Below the pieces are notes generated by a model. That model made no database searches. It had not been told where the DNA came from and saw only the letters and a program-made list of their open reading frames with translations. The translations under genes and the position numbers were made by a program. Positions 16,683 to 24,500 of a DNA stretch of 34,598 nt are shown here, piece by piece (position 1 is the first letter of the stretch; each line of letters opens with the position of its first letter). Source of the stretch: Thermoanaerobaculia bacterium (lineage in GTDB: Bacteria > Acidobacteriota > Thermoanaerobaculia > Thermoanaerobaculales > Sulfomarinibacteraceae); NCBI GenBank assembly GCA_027067575.1, contig JAMOVQ010000114.1, positions 1 through 34,598 on the forward strand, read 5' to 3'.

Positions 16683-18107
16683 TCACCCAGAGGTGAAGAG
16701 CCTGTCCGCCAGTGCGGAGCGGAGGAACCCGTCCGGATCGAGCCTGGCCTTGAGGCGGAGGAACCGGTCCAGCTCGCCGCCGGGGAAGCTGGCCCGGTAC
16801 AGCTCGCCGGGCAGCGCGGCGTCCTTCGCCGGGTAGAACCGTCCCCCCGCCTCGACGGTCAGTTCCCCGAGCCGCCGCACGAGCTTCCACAGCCGCCGGC
16901 GGCTCCCCGCGATGACCGGGAAGTCGAGGGCGAGGGAGTACCCGTCCACCCCGTGACTCAGGAGGAACGGGTCCGGGCGGTGCCGCTTCAGGACCGCCAG
17001 GAAGGAGGGCAGCCCCGCCCTGCGGCACGCCTCGAGCTGGGCGGCGAACACGTCGTGCGCGCGGCCGGTCGGGACGAACGACTGGTGCTGGATCATCCCG
17101 CCCGGACGGTAGATCCGCTTCCAGCCCGGAACGGAGTCCAGCAGGAAGGAGAACTCCGCCAGTGTCTGGCGGTACCGTGCGTCCTCCCCCACCGTGGCGC
17201 CGAGCCGGTACTTGACCGCGTTGACCGTCCGCATCCCCGGCCGGTTCGTGAGCGGCTTCAACGCCCGCCACACCACGCTCCGCGGGACGATCCCCAGGAG
17301 GGTGTCGGGAAGGTCCTGCCGCTCCGCGCGGAGCGTCTGGGCCGGCTCCGGATCCTCGCCCGGCTCCAGGTGGCGGGCCAGGTGGACGAGACCCCGCCCG
17401 AGCCGGCGTCCCCCCGGAAAGGCGTCGATCCACCCCACCAGGTACTCCCACCGCCCGAGGCCGTCCTCGAGCAGGCGGAGCATCCCCTCCAGGTCCGGCG
17501 CCGAGACCGCCTCGACCTCCACGAGCCCCGAGGCCACCCGCTTCATCGCGAGCCGTGCCCTGACCACGATACCGAGCTGGCCGAACGACCCCGGCACGGC
17601 GTAATAGAGTTCCGGGTCGCTCTTCGGCGACACGGTGGTGACGGCGCCGTCGGCGGTCATCAGGTCGAGCTCCAGACAGTGCTCCCCGATGGGGCCCCGC
17701 CGCCACGCGTTCTTCCCGTGCCCGTTCGCAGCGAGGACCCCACCGACGGTAGGCACCATGGTCCCAGTGACCACGGGAGGCCACCACCCGTCACCGAGGA
17801 CGTACCGCCACAGGTCGGCGACCGGGACGCCTGGCTCGACGTCGACGATCCCCGTCTCGGGATCCCATGCCAGTACCCGCCGCATCCTGCTCGTGTCCAG
17901 GACGATGCCCTCGGCAACGATCGCCGCATCGCCGTAGCTGCACCCCGCCCCGCGGGGGACCACGGGCACGCCCCGCTCCGCGGCGAGCTCCAGCACCCGG
18001 CGGACGCCGTCGAGGGTCGAGGGCCGGAAGACGTAGCCGGCCGCGCCGACGGCCATCCCCCACCCCTCCACCCACTCCAGGCGATCCATCGGGAGCGGCC
18101 CGGTCAC
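16683..18107 (-). CDS. DprE1-like FAD-dependent oxidase (decaprenylphosphoryl-ribose oxidase family)
   Basis: The 474-aa VAO/PCMH-type flavoprotein has an FAD-binding domain with PRGAGCSYGDAA (about 51-62) and TVGGVLAANGHGKN (about 120-133). In it, His130 corresponds to the active-site His132 of mycobacterial DprE1. The substrate domain includes FLAVLKRHRP (Lys374, matching Lys367) and FYPAKDA (Lys428, matching Lys418). The residue aligned with the benzothiazinone-reactive Cys387 is Ala393 (GYSLALDFP). The start is GTG 18107, four nucleotides after the SDR stop; ATG 18089 is an alternative. With the DprE2-like partner it should epimerise a polyprenyl-phospho-ribose to arabinose for glycan synthesis. 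The sugar substrate is inferred from pairing and motifs. Confidence 0.85.
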   Translation of the reverse strand: MTGPLPMDRLEWVEGWGMAVGAAGYVFRPSTLDGVRRVLELAAERGVPVVPRGAGCSYGDAAIVAEGIVLDTSRMRRVLAWDPETGIVDVEPGVPVADLWRYVLGDGWWPPVVTGTMVPTVGGVLAANGHGKNAWRRGPIGEHCLELDLMTADGAVTTVSPKSDPELYYAVPGSFGQLGIVVRARLAMKRVASGLVEVEAVSAPDLEGMLRLLEDGLGRWEYLVGWIDAFPGGRRLGRGLVHLARHLEPGEDPEPAQTLRAERQDLPDTLLGIVPRSVVWRALKPLTNRPGMRTVNAVKYRLGATVGEDARYRQTLAEFSFLLDSVPGWKRIYRPGGMIQHQSFVPTGRAHDVFAAQLEACRRAGLPSFLAVLKRHRPDPFLLSHGVDGYSLALDFPVIAGSRRRLWKLVRRLGELTVEAGGRFYPAKDAALPGELYRASFPGGELDRFLRLKARLDPDGFLRSALADRLFTSG

Positions 18108-18111
18108 GGCC

Positions 18112-18861
18112 TCACACCCTGAGGTGGCGGAAGATCCGGGAGGGGATCGCCCGGACGACCCAGCTGACCAGCCGCCACCGCGCCGGGACGTACGCCGTCA
18201 CGACGCCACGCCTCGCCTTCTTCAGGATGATCTCCGCCGCGCGCTCACGGGAGACGACCCAGAACAGGCCCGGCAGCCCCTCCGTCATCGCCGTCGCCAC
18301 GAACCCGGGCTTGATGGTCACGACACGGGCGCCGGTCCGGGCGATCCGGTTCCGGATCGCCTCGAGGTAGGTGTGGAGCCCGGCCTTCGAGGTGTTGTAC
18401 GCCGGCGCACCGACCCGGCCGCGGTCCCCGGCGATGGAGCCGATACCGACGATGGTCCCCCGCCCCAGCCGCCCGAACCGCGCCGCCGCGGGGTTGAGCC
18501 AGGCGACGGCGCCGAGCAGGTTGACCTCGAGGACCTCCACGTCCTTCTCCGTGTCGTACTCGGCAAACGCCACCCGGTGCGAGATCCCGGCCGCGTAGAC
18601 CACGAGGTCCAGGCCACCGAGCCACCGGCAGATCTCCTCGAAGAGGCCCGGGACTTCCCCGCGGTTCCGGACGTCGTGGACCCAGCCGCGGACCCGCTCC
18701 TCCCCGCCCTCGTTGAGTGCGGTCTCCAGCGCCTCCAGCCGTTCGGTCCGGCGCGCCACGAGCGCCACCCGGCATCCATCCGCCGCGAGCCTGCGGGCCA
18801 GCGCCTCGCCGATCCCCGACGAGGCCCCGACGATCAGCGCTCTCTCGAACCGTCGCGCCAT
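18112..18861 (-). CDS. DprE2-like short-chain dehydrogenase
   Basis: The 249-aa SDR has an N-terminal cofactor motif VGASSGIGEALARRL (TGxxxGIG type), a middle VVYAAGIS motif (NNAG equivalent), catalytic Ser in GIGSIAGDRG and YNTSKAG (YxxxK). The C-terminus (WRLVSWVVRAIPSRIFRHL) strongly resembles the IPRSIFRKL end of mycobacterial DprE2, which supports the pairing more than the general SDR fold does. It would reduce the keto intermediate made by the neighbouring DprE1-like oxidase. The ATG at 18861 has GGAGGT five nucleotides upstream. The gene lies directly upstream of the oxidase with a 4-nt gap, so the two are one operon. It could otherwise be a generic SDR. Confidence 0.85.
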   Translation of the reverse strand: MARRFERALIVGASSGIGEALARRLAADGCRVALVARRTERLEALETALNEGGEERVRGWVHDVRNRGEVPGLFEEICRWLGGLDLVVYAAGISHRVAFAEYDTEKDVEVLEVNLLGAVAWLNPAAARFGRLGRGTIVGIGSIAGDRGRVGAPAYNTSKAGLHTYLEAIRNRIARTGARVVTIKPGFVATAMTEGLPGLFWVVSRERAAEIILKKARRGVVTAYVPARWRLVSWVVRAIPSRIFRHLRV

Positions 18862-18926
18862 CACCACCTCCGCACGCCCACTCTGCCACGAAACCCCGCC
18901 CCGTGGAACCCCCGGCTCTTCCGAAT

Positions 18927-18942
18927 ATGGGGCACTCCCCAT
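18927..18942. repeat. Short perfect inverted repeat upstream of the SDR gene
   Basis: ATGGGG-CACT-CCCCAT is a perfect 6-bp inverted repeat in the 200-bp gap between the sigma-54 activator stop (19063) and the SDR start (18861). It could be a regulator site or a weak terminator; there is no T-run. Confidence 0.35.
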
Positions 18943-19062
18943 CGGAGCGGGCCACGAACGGCGAACCGGGACACCGCTTCGCTCGTCCCTGGGTGGGCGG
19001 CCGCCGAGACAAGCTGGGGATGCTCCCTTCCTGGTTGGCCGGAGCGACCTCGGGAGTGAGGG

Positions 19063-22000
19063 TCAGGCGATCCCGAGGCGATCCATGTGGTACAGGAGTG
19101 TCTGGCGCGAGATGCCGAGCTCCCGCGCAGCCGCGGAACGGTTGCCCCCGGCACGTTCCAGCGCCTCGACGATCAGCTGGCGCCTGAGCGTGTTCACAGC
19201 GTCCTCCCACCGCCGCGGTCCGATCCTCTCGGTGGCCGGCGGGAGGGGCAGGTGCTCCGGCCGGACGACACCGCCCCGCGCCCGCGTCATAGCCACGGCC
19301 ACCGTGTGGGCCAGCTCGCGGACGTTGCCCTCCCACGGGTGGTTCCGGAGCCGCCCGAGGGCCGCAGCGCTCCAACGTGCGGGAAGCACTTCCCCGCCGG
19401 CGATGAGCCGGGCCGCCAGTGTCTCCACGAGCTCCGAAAGGTCCTCCAGCCGGTCGCGGAGCGGCGGAATCCGGACGGTCACCGTGGCCAGCCGGTAGTA
19501 CAGGTCCCTCCGGAACCGGCCCTCGGCCATCATCTGTTCCAGGTCGCGGTGGGTCGCCGAGACTACCCGGACGTCGATCCGGCGGGCCCGGGTCGAACCA
19601 ACGGGCCGGACCTCCCCGGTCTCCAGGAACCGCAGGAGCTTCGCCTGGAAGCGGGGGTCGAGCTCCCCGATCTCATCGAGAAACAGCGTCCCGCCGTCGG
19701 CTGCCGCCACGAGACCCCGGCGTGCCTCCGCACCCGTAAAGGCGCCTTTCGCCGAGCCGAACAGCTCGCTTTCAAGAAGGTTCTCTGGAACCGCCGCCAC
19801 GTTCACGGGCACGAACCGCCCGGACCGTCCCGAGATTCTGTGAAGCGCCCGGGCGGCCAGCTCCTTGCCCGTCCCGGTCTCCCCGTGGACGAGAACCGGG
19901 AGCCGGGTCGGCCCCAGCTCGAGCAGATCTCTCCGGACGGCCTCCATGGCCTCACTCGATCCCACGAGACCCGTCGGGTCCCCCTTGCCCGCTCCAGTGA
20001 TCCCGGCGGACGCCATCACACTCCCGGCGAGAAGCTGACCGAGAAGCCTCCAGACCGGCCCCTCCGGCGTCCCGCCACCGAGGGAGACCAGGGTCAAGCC
20101 GCCGAGCTCCGCCTTCGATCCGGCCGCGCCCTCGCCAAGCCGGATTGTCCCGCCGGGGAACCGCACCTCCACGCCGGTGGCTCCCAGGACCGCGAGCAGT
20201 TGACGGCCAAGCGGTTCCGGGATTCCCTCGAACGTCCCGTTCTCCCCAATCCACGCAAGCGCCTCGAACGCCCCAACCCCAGCCCCCAAACGCGCGGCCA
20301 GTACCGAGGTCCACCCGTCCATTCCGGCGGCTTCAAGGGTGCCCCGGGCCGCCGCGGTCACTGCCGGATCGAACCGGATCGCGGGAGGAAGGAGCCGGCC
20401 CGCCAGCGCCAGGCCCAGAGCCTCCCGACGTACCCGTCCAGCCTCGCGGAGCAGCGAGACGTCCACGCGGCCCGATCGCGCCGAACGGACCAGCGCGGCG
20501 GCCAGGCAAACGCCCCAGCCATCCGGACCCCTGGAACGGGATCCCGTCTGGCCCGAGACAGCGTCGGCCAGCTCAAGCCAGCCCCTTCCCTCGGAGCCTC
20601 CCTCCTCGAGGTGCCGCCGTGCCTCCTCGAGCCGGCCGTCGAGAAGCGCCAACGCCCCGTCGAGGAATCGGACCGCCTCCCGGAGGCCGGCAGTCGCCTC
20701 CGGCGGATCGACGGCCTCCCGAAGGCGCGCACACTCCTCCAGCTGCCCCCGGGCCAGGGCGAGCCGGGCCCGTTCCGCCACCGCGAACGGATCCCGTTCC
20801 TCGGGATCGAGGGCGTCCAGACGCTCCCCCACCCTCTCCAGCCGCAACTCGTCCAGGTCGGCAACTCCCAGGTCAAACGCCGCCACGGCCGCCCGCCCCG
20901 GAAGTCCCGACGCTTCCAGCCGCCGGAGCGCCGCCAAGTGGGCGCGAGCCGCGGCGGCCCGGCGCTCCAGCAGCAGCTCGATACAGCCGAGGTCGAGCAA
21001 GACGAGGCCGAACCGGCCAGGCCCCATGGCCGACGGGGCCGACGCCAGCGCCGCGAGCGCACGCCGCGCGGCCCGGTACCGGCCGCGGGCGCGCTCGAGG
21101 AACGCCACCTGGTGGAGCCACTCCATCCGGAGGTACGAGTTCTCTCCGGCAAGCTCCCGGCCCTCCCGCCCACGGAACCGTTCCGGGGCCTCGATGGCGA
21201 GCTGCCGGAGTCCGGCCAGACACCGGGCGGTGCCCTCCAGCACTCCAGATGCCCGAACCGCCATCGCCACCCAGGGGCCGGGGGCCCTTCCCGTACGGAC
21301 GGAGCGCTGCCACGCCACCAGCGCGGCCATCGCCGCGGCGAGGGGCGCCTCGTCCATCCCATCCTCTTCCGGCTGATCCGGCAGGTCGCCGTCGATCGCC
21401 CGGAGCCACAACAGAACCTGCTCCGCGCCGCCACCCTGTTCTTCCCCCAGCGCCCGGCGGGCGCCGGCTGCGTCGGCCTCGAGCAGGCAGCCCTGGGCGT
21501 GGAGAAGCGCCACTTCCCTGCCGAGCGCTCCCGGCCGCACACCGCCGAGAAGCGACTGGATCTCCTGCCCGCACAGGGAACCGAGCCGGTCCGCGAGCCA
21601 GTCCCGCAACGGTCCGGACTCTCCCGCGAGCGCCCGGTGGAGCGTCGCGCGGGGATCGTCCGGGGCGTACAGCGCGGCCACATCCCGGTGCCGGGGGTCC
21701 GGCTCCATCGGGGCCGGCGTCGTCAGACGCCACCGCTCCCGGAAGCGGACGATGACGCCCTCGGCGGCGAGCCTCTCCAGCACATCACGGCCGCGGCCCG
21801 CCGCGGGCAGCAGGTACGCCTCCGGAAGACCGTCCCGGTCGAGCCGGAGCAGGTCGAGGACGGGTTCAGCCGTCCCGGCGGCGGACGCCTCCACGATCCG
21901 CCACCGCTGCCGCGCCGCTCCGGCCACGCCCCGGGCCACGGCTGCCGGCAGGAGCTCCTTCCCGAGCCCGAGCCGGACGGCGACGGAGGCCGTATCCCGC

Positions 22001-22827
22001 GGATCACCGCCCGCGGTCACCAGTCCCCCCGGCCTCGCCGCGGGCGGCACCCCGGGGGCCTCCTCCCAGCCAGGAGGCAGCACGCCGACCACCACCGACG
22101 CGCACCCGGGCTGCGCCGCCCACCTTTGGGCGGCCGCCATGTCCGCATCCTGCACCACCCCGGCCGTAACGAGCACGCCCGTGGCCTCCACCGCGGGCCG
22201 CGGCACGGTGTCGTCCTCCTCGATCCCTGCCACGAGGCACCACGAACCGGAGCCGTCCGAGGCGATCCGGCGGGACAGCTCCTGACCCAGACGAACGGCC
22301 AAGGCGGCGGAGGAAACCCGCCAGCAGGCGAGCTCGCCCTCCTCGGGCCGGGGGAGCGGCCGTGCGGCCACCCCCCAAAGCGCCGCGGAGACGGCGTCGG
22401 GCAGCGGTGGGCCGAGCCGGTCCAGGAGCGGTTCGAGCCACGCCTCAAGCCCGCGGCGCCCCCCGACCGGAGACCAGGGTGCGACGTGACAGCAGCGCTG
22501 CACCGCCTCCACCCACGCGGCGCACGCCGCCTCGAACCGATCGTGCCCGCCGCCGATCCAGCGGAGGAGTGCGAACAGCGGCACGGGCCCGCGCCCCAGG
22601 CTCGCCCGCGCGGGACCGCCGTCCGGAGGGATGCCGGCCGCACGGGCGGCCGCGACGGTGGGCCAGAGGTCCGCCTCGAGCAGCACGGCGCCCGTGGCGA
22701 GGAGCCGGGCGGCCGTCTCGAGCCGGCGCCGCCGGGACCATCCGGCCGGAAGTGGCCGCAGGATGCGCCATCCTCCAGGTCCTGGGACCGCCGGATGCTC
22801 GACCACGGCAGGTGGCGCCGGTCTCAC
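19063..22827 (-). CDS. Sigma-54 activator (AAA+) with very long N-terminal STAND/TPR-like region
   Basis: The protein has 1254 aa. Its C-terminal third is a complete sigma-54 enhancer-binding module: Walker A GETGTGKE (about 980), the sigma-54 contact loop GAFTGA (about 1027), Walker B GGTLFLDEIGEL, arginine-finger region FRRDLYYRL and a Fis-type helix-turn-helix (GNRSAAARELGISRQTLLYH). The first roughly 940 residues are Ala/Arg/Leu-rich helices. Parts such as TLHRALAGESGPLRDWLADR resemble STAND ATPases and TPR arrays, but no Walker A or kinase domain is seen there. The start is GTG 22827, overlapping the aroA stop as GTGA; the longer ORF merely overlaps aroA in another frame. The N-terminus probably senses a protein or metabolite signal. 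Its targets are unknown. Confidence 0.88.
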   Translation of the reverse strand: MRPAPPAVVEHPAVPGPGGWRILRPLPAGWSRRRRLETAARLLATGAVLLEADLWPTVAAARAAGIPPDGGPARASLGRGPVPLFALLRWIGGGHDRFEAACAAWVEAVQRCCHVAPWSPVGGRRGLEAWLEPLLDRLGPPLPDAVSAALWGVAARPLPRPEEGELACWRVSSAALAVRLGQELSRRIASDGSGSWCLVAGIEEDDTVPRPAVEATGVLVTAGVVQDADMAAAQRWAAQPGCASVVVGVLPPGWEEAPGVPPAARPGGLVTAGGDPRDTASVAVRLGLGKELLPAAVARGVAGAARQRWRIVEASAAGTAEPVLDLLRLDRDGLPEAYLLPAAGRGRDVLERLAAEGVIVRFRERWRLTTPAPMEPDPRHRDVAALYAPDDPRATLHRALAGESGPLRDWLADRLGSLCGQEIQSLLGGVRPGALGREVALLHAQGCLLEADAAGARRALGEEQGGGAEQVLLWLRAIDGDLPDQPEEDGMDEAPLAAAMAALVAWQRSVRTGRAPGPWVAMAVRASGVLEGTARCLAGLRQLAIEAPERFRGREGRELAGENSYLRMEWLHQVAFLERARGRYRAARRALAALASAPSAMGPGRFGLVLLDLGCIELLLERRAAAARAHLAALRRLEASGLPGRAAVAAFDLGVADLDELRLERVGERLDALDPEERDPFAVAERARLALARGQLEECARLREAVDPPEATAGLREAVRFLDGALALLDGRLEEARRHLEEGGSEGRGWLELADAVSGQTGSRSRGPDGWGVCLAAALVRSARSGRVDVSLLREAGRVRREALGLALAGRLLPPAIRFDPAVTAAARGTLEAAGMDGWTSVLAARLGAGVGAFEALAWIGENGTFEGIPEPLGRQLLAVLGATGVEVRFPGGTIRLGEGAAGSKAELGGLTLVSLGGGTPEGPVWRLLGQLLAGSVMASAGITGAGKGDPTGLVGSSEAMEAVRRDLLELGPTRLPVLVHGETGTGKELAARALHRISGRSGRFVPVNVAAVPENLLESELFGSAKGAFTGAEARRGLVAAADGGTLFLDEIGELDPRFQAKLLRFLETGEVRPVGSTRARRIDVRVVSATHRDLEQMMAEGRFRRDLYYRLATVTVRIPPLRDRLEDLSELVETLAARLIAGGEVLPARWSAAALGRLRNHPWEGNVRELAHTVAVAMTRARGGVVRPEHLPLPPATERIGPRRWEDAVNTLRRQLIVEALERAGGNRSAAARELGISRQTLLYHMDRLGIA

Positions 22828-24119
22828 CGGACGAGGCGTCCCCAGTCCCGCCAGAACTCCGGGTACGACTTGGCGACGCACCCCGGATCGTCGAGGAGGA
22901 GCGGCCCGGTCCCGAGCGCCGCCACCGCCATCGCCATGGCGATCCGGTGGTCCGCCGCGGCCGTCACCGCAACATCGCGGCTGCCGCCGCGGGGCAGCGG
23001 CTTCCGCACGACCATGGTCTCGCCGTCGGTCCCGACCTCGGCCCCGAGCCGCCCAAGGTTCCCAACCATGACGGCCAGCCGGTCCGACTCCTTGTGCCGC
23101 AGCGCGCCGAGCCCGCGGAGCACCGACCCTGCCGGCACCGAGGCCGCCACCACCGCAAGGGCCGGGAACAGATCCGGGGCATCCGAGAGGTCCGCCTCGA
23201 ACGCCACGGTGGCCGGTCCCTCGACCGAGACGCCCGACGCCCCCGACGTCACGTGGCATCCCGCCCGCGCGAGAATCCCCGTGAGGCAGCGGTCGCCTTG
23301 AGCGCTCCCCGGCGCGACGTTCGCGACGGTCACACGGCCCCCGGCCACCGCAGCGGCCGCCAGGGGAAACGCCGCTGCCGACCAATCGCCCTCGACGGTG
23401 TACGAAACGGGCTCGAGCCTGCCCGGCCTGACCCGCCACCGTCGCCCGGCCGCATCCACCGCCACAAAGCCGCCGAACGCCTCGAGCACCGCCCGCGTCA
23501 GCTCGAGGTAGGGTCGCGACGGGATGGGGCCCTCGAGCTGGAGGTCGAGACCGTCCCGCATCCCCGGGGCCGCAAGGAGCAGCGCCGAGACGAACTGCGA
23601 GGAGACCCCGGGGTTCAGCGCCAGCGGGCCGCCGTCGAGCCGCTTCCCGCGGATCCGCACCGGGAGCGCCCCGTCGCCCGTCTGCACGTCGGCTCCAAGC
23701 TCCCGGAGCGCGCCGAGCAGCGGACCCATGGGGCGTTCGCGGAGACGGGGGGTCCCGTCCACCACCGTCTCCCCCGTCACCGTCGCGGCCAGCGCCAGCA
23801 GGAACCGCGCGCCCGTGCCCGAGTTACCGAGGAACACGTGCGCGGCGCGGCATGGCGCCTCCCGCTCCCCCACCGTGACGACGTTTCCCCGCCACGCCAC
23901 CGGCCACCCCATCTCCGCCAGCGCCGCGGCGAGCAGGCGCGTATCCTCGCAGTCGAGCGGGTGGACGACCCGCCCCCCACCGGCCACGGCCGCGGCGACG
24001 AGCGCCCGGTTCGTCAGGCTCTTGGACGGCGGGACGCGGACCGTTCCCTCCACCGCGTTGCGCGGACCGGGGAGGCGGATGCCGGGCGACGGTCTCTCGT
24101 GCTGGGTTTCCACGGGCAC
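22824..24119 (-). CDS. aroA: 3-phosphoshikimate 1-carboxyvinyltransferase (EPSP synthase)
   Basis: The cytosolic enzyme transfers enolpyruvate from PEP to shikimate-3-phosphate, the sixth step of the shikimate pathway. The 431-aa product has the family signatures: PPSKSLTNRAL (Lys33 binds both substrates), LGNSGTGARFLLAL, RPMGPLLGAL, a QFVSALLLAAP segment, VEGDWSAAAFPLAAA, and LRHKESDRLAVM near the end. No other aro genes are nearby. GTG 24119 is chosen because the promoter -10 box lies 12 nt upstream. A better-looking ATG (24133) with GGGGAGG before it is out of frame and overlaps the -10 box. The gene overlaps the sigma-54 activator by 4 nt, an unusual partner for a biosynthetic gene. Confidence 0.93.
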   Translation of the reverse strand: MPVETQHERPSPGIRLPGPRNAVEGTVRVPPSKSLTNRALVAAAVAGGGRVVHPLDCEDTRLLAAALAEMGWPVAWRGNVVTVGEREAPCRAAHVFLGNSGTGARFLLALAATVTGETVVDGTPRLRERPMGPLLGALRELGADVQTGDGALPVRIRGKRLDGGPLALNPGVSSQFVSALLLAAPGMRDGLDLQLEGPIPSRPYLELTRAVLEAFGGFVAVDAAGRRWRVRPGRLEPVSYTVEGDWSAAAFPLAAAAVAGGRVTVANVAPGSAQGDRCLTGILARAGCHVTSGASGVSVEGPATVAFEADLSDAPDLFPALAVVAASVPAGSVLRGLGALRHKESDRLAVMVGNLGRLGAEVGTDGETMVVRKPLPRGGSRDVAVTAAADHRIAMAMAVAALGTGPLLLDDPGCVAKSYPEFWRDWGRLVR

Positions 24120-24131
24120 GTCCGTGACACC

Positions 24132-24160
24132 ATTGTTCCGTACCTCCCCTGAAGCGTCAA
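24132..24160 (-). promoter_or_regulatory. Sigma-70-type promoter of aroA
   Basis: On the minus strand TTGACG (24160-24155, 5/6 match) is followed after exactly 17 nt by AACAAT (24137-24132). The predicted transcript starts near 24125, only about 6 nt before the GTG at 24119, so the mRNA would be nearly leaderless. The -35 box lies 20 bp from repeat copy C. Confidence 0.65.
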
Positions 24161-24180
24161 GAATCTCTGCACCCGCAAAC

Positions 24181-24302
24181 GCAGCGGCGCCGCAGGCGGC
24201 GCCAGCGCGTCGCACGGGCGACCCGGGGGGAGCTCGCTCTCACCGGGACGCACGGGCGAGGCGCGCAGCCCGCGCGAAGCGGGGGGGCCGGCCGCCGGTT
24301 CG
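24181..24302 (+). repeat. Intergenic structured repeat, copy C
   Basis: This copy aligns without gaps to the last 122 nt of copy A (13 mismatches); the first 16 nt of the longer copies are missing or diverged. The first hairpin is extended here to a perfect 7-bp stem, GGCGCCG-CAGG-CGGCGCC. The second keeps pairing through a G-U pair (GGGAGC/GCTCTC). The third is CCCGC-GCGAA-GCGGG. It lies between divergent aroA and the glycosyltransferase gene, in the orientation of the latter. Confidence 0.85.
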
Positions 24303-24464
24303 CCCTACGACCGAGCCGAATGACGAGTGGGGGACGTTGATTCTTCGATGGCACCGGTACGCTCCTGGGAGGTTCGGGGGCATGGGAGGCTCCGCAGGGA
24401 TCGGCCGGACGTCGATGCTCTGGGGCCCGGAGGAGCCTCGGGGCAGCGCAGGGAGATGGTGGCA

Positions 24465-24494
24465 TTGCCGTTCGCGCCGGGGACCGGATAGGAT
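24465..24494 (+). promoter_or_regulatory. Putative promoter of the glycosyltransferase gene, leaderless
   Basis: TTGCCG (24465-24470) and TAGGAT (24489-24494) are 18 nt apart. The -10 box ends 6 nt before GTG 24501, so transcription would begin at or beside the start codon. No Shine-Dalgarno sequence is present. Confidence 0.5.
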
Positions 24495-24500
24495 CGCACG

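Noticed and set aside
22828-23439. Upstream extension of the sigma-54 activator ORF
   Set aside because: It overlaps the conserved C-terminal half of aroA in another frame. GTG 22827, overlapping the aroA stop, is the sensible start.
24014-24253. Short ORF starting at ATG 24133 with GGGGAGG as a leader peptide of aroA
   Set aside because: Its ribosome-binding site lies inside the predicted promoter, so it would not be transcribed from that promoter. Kept only as a finding to check.
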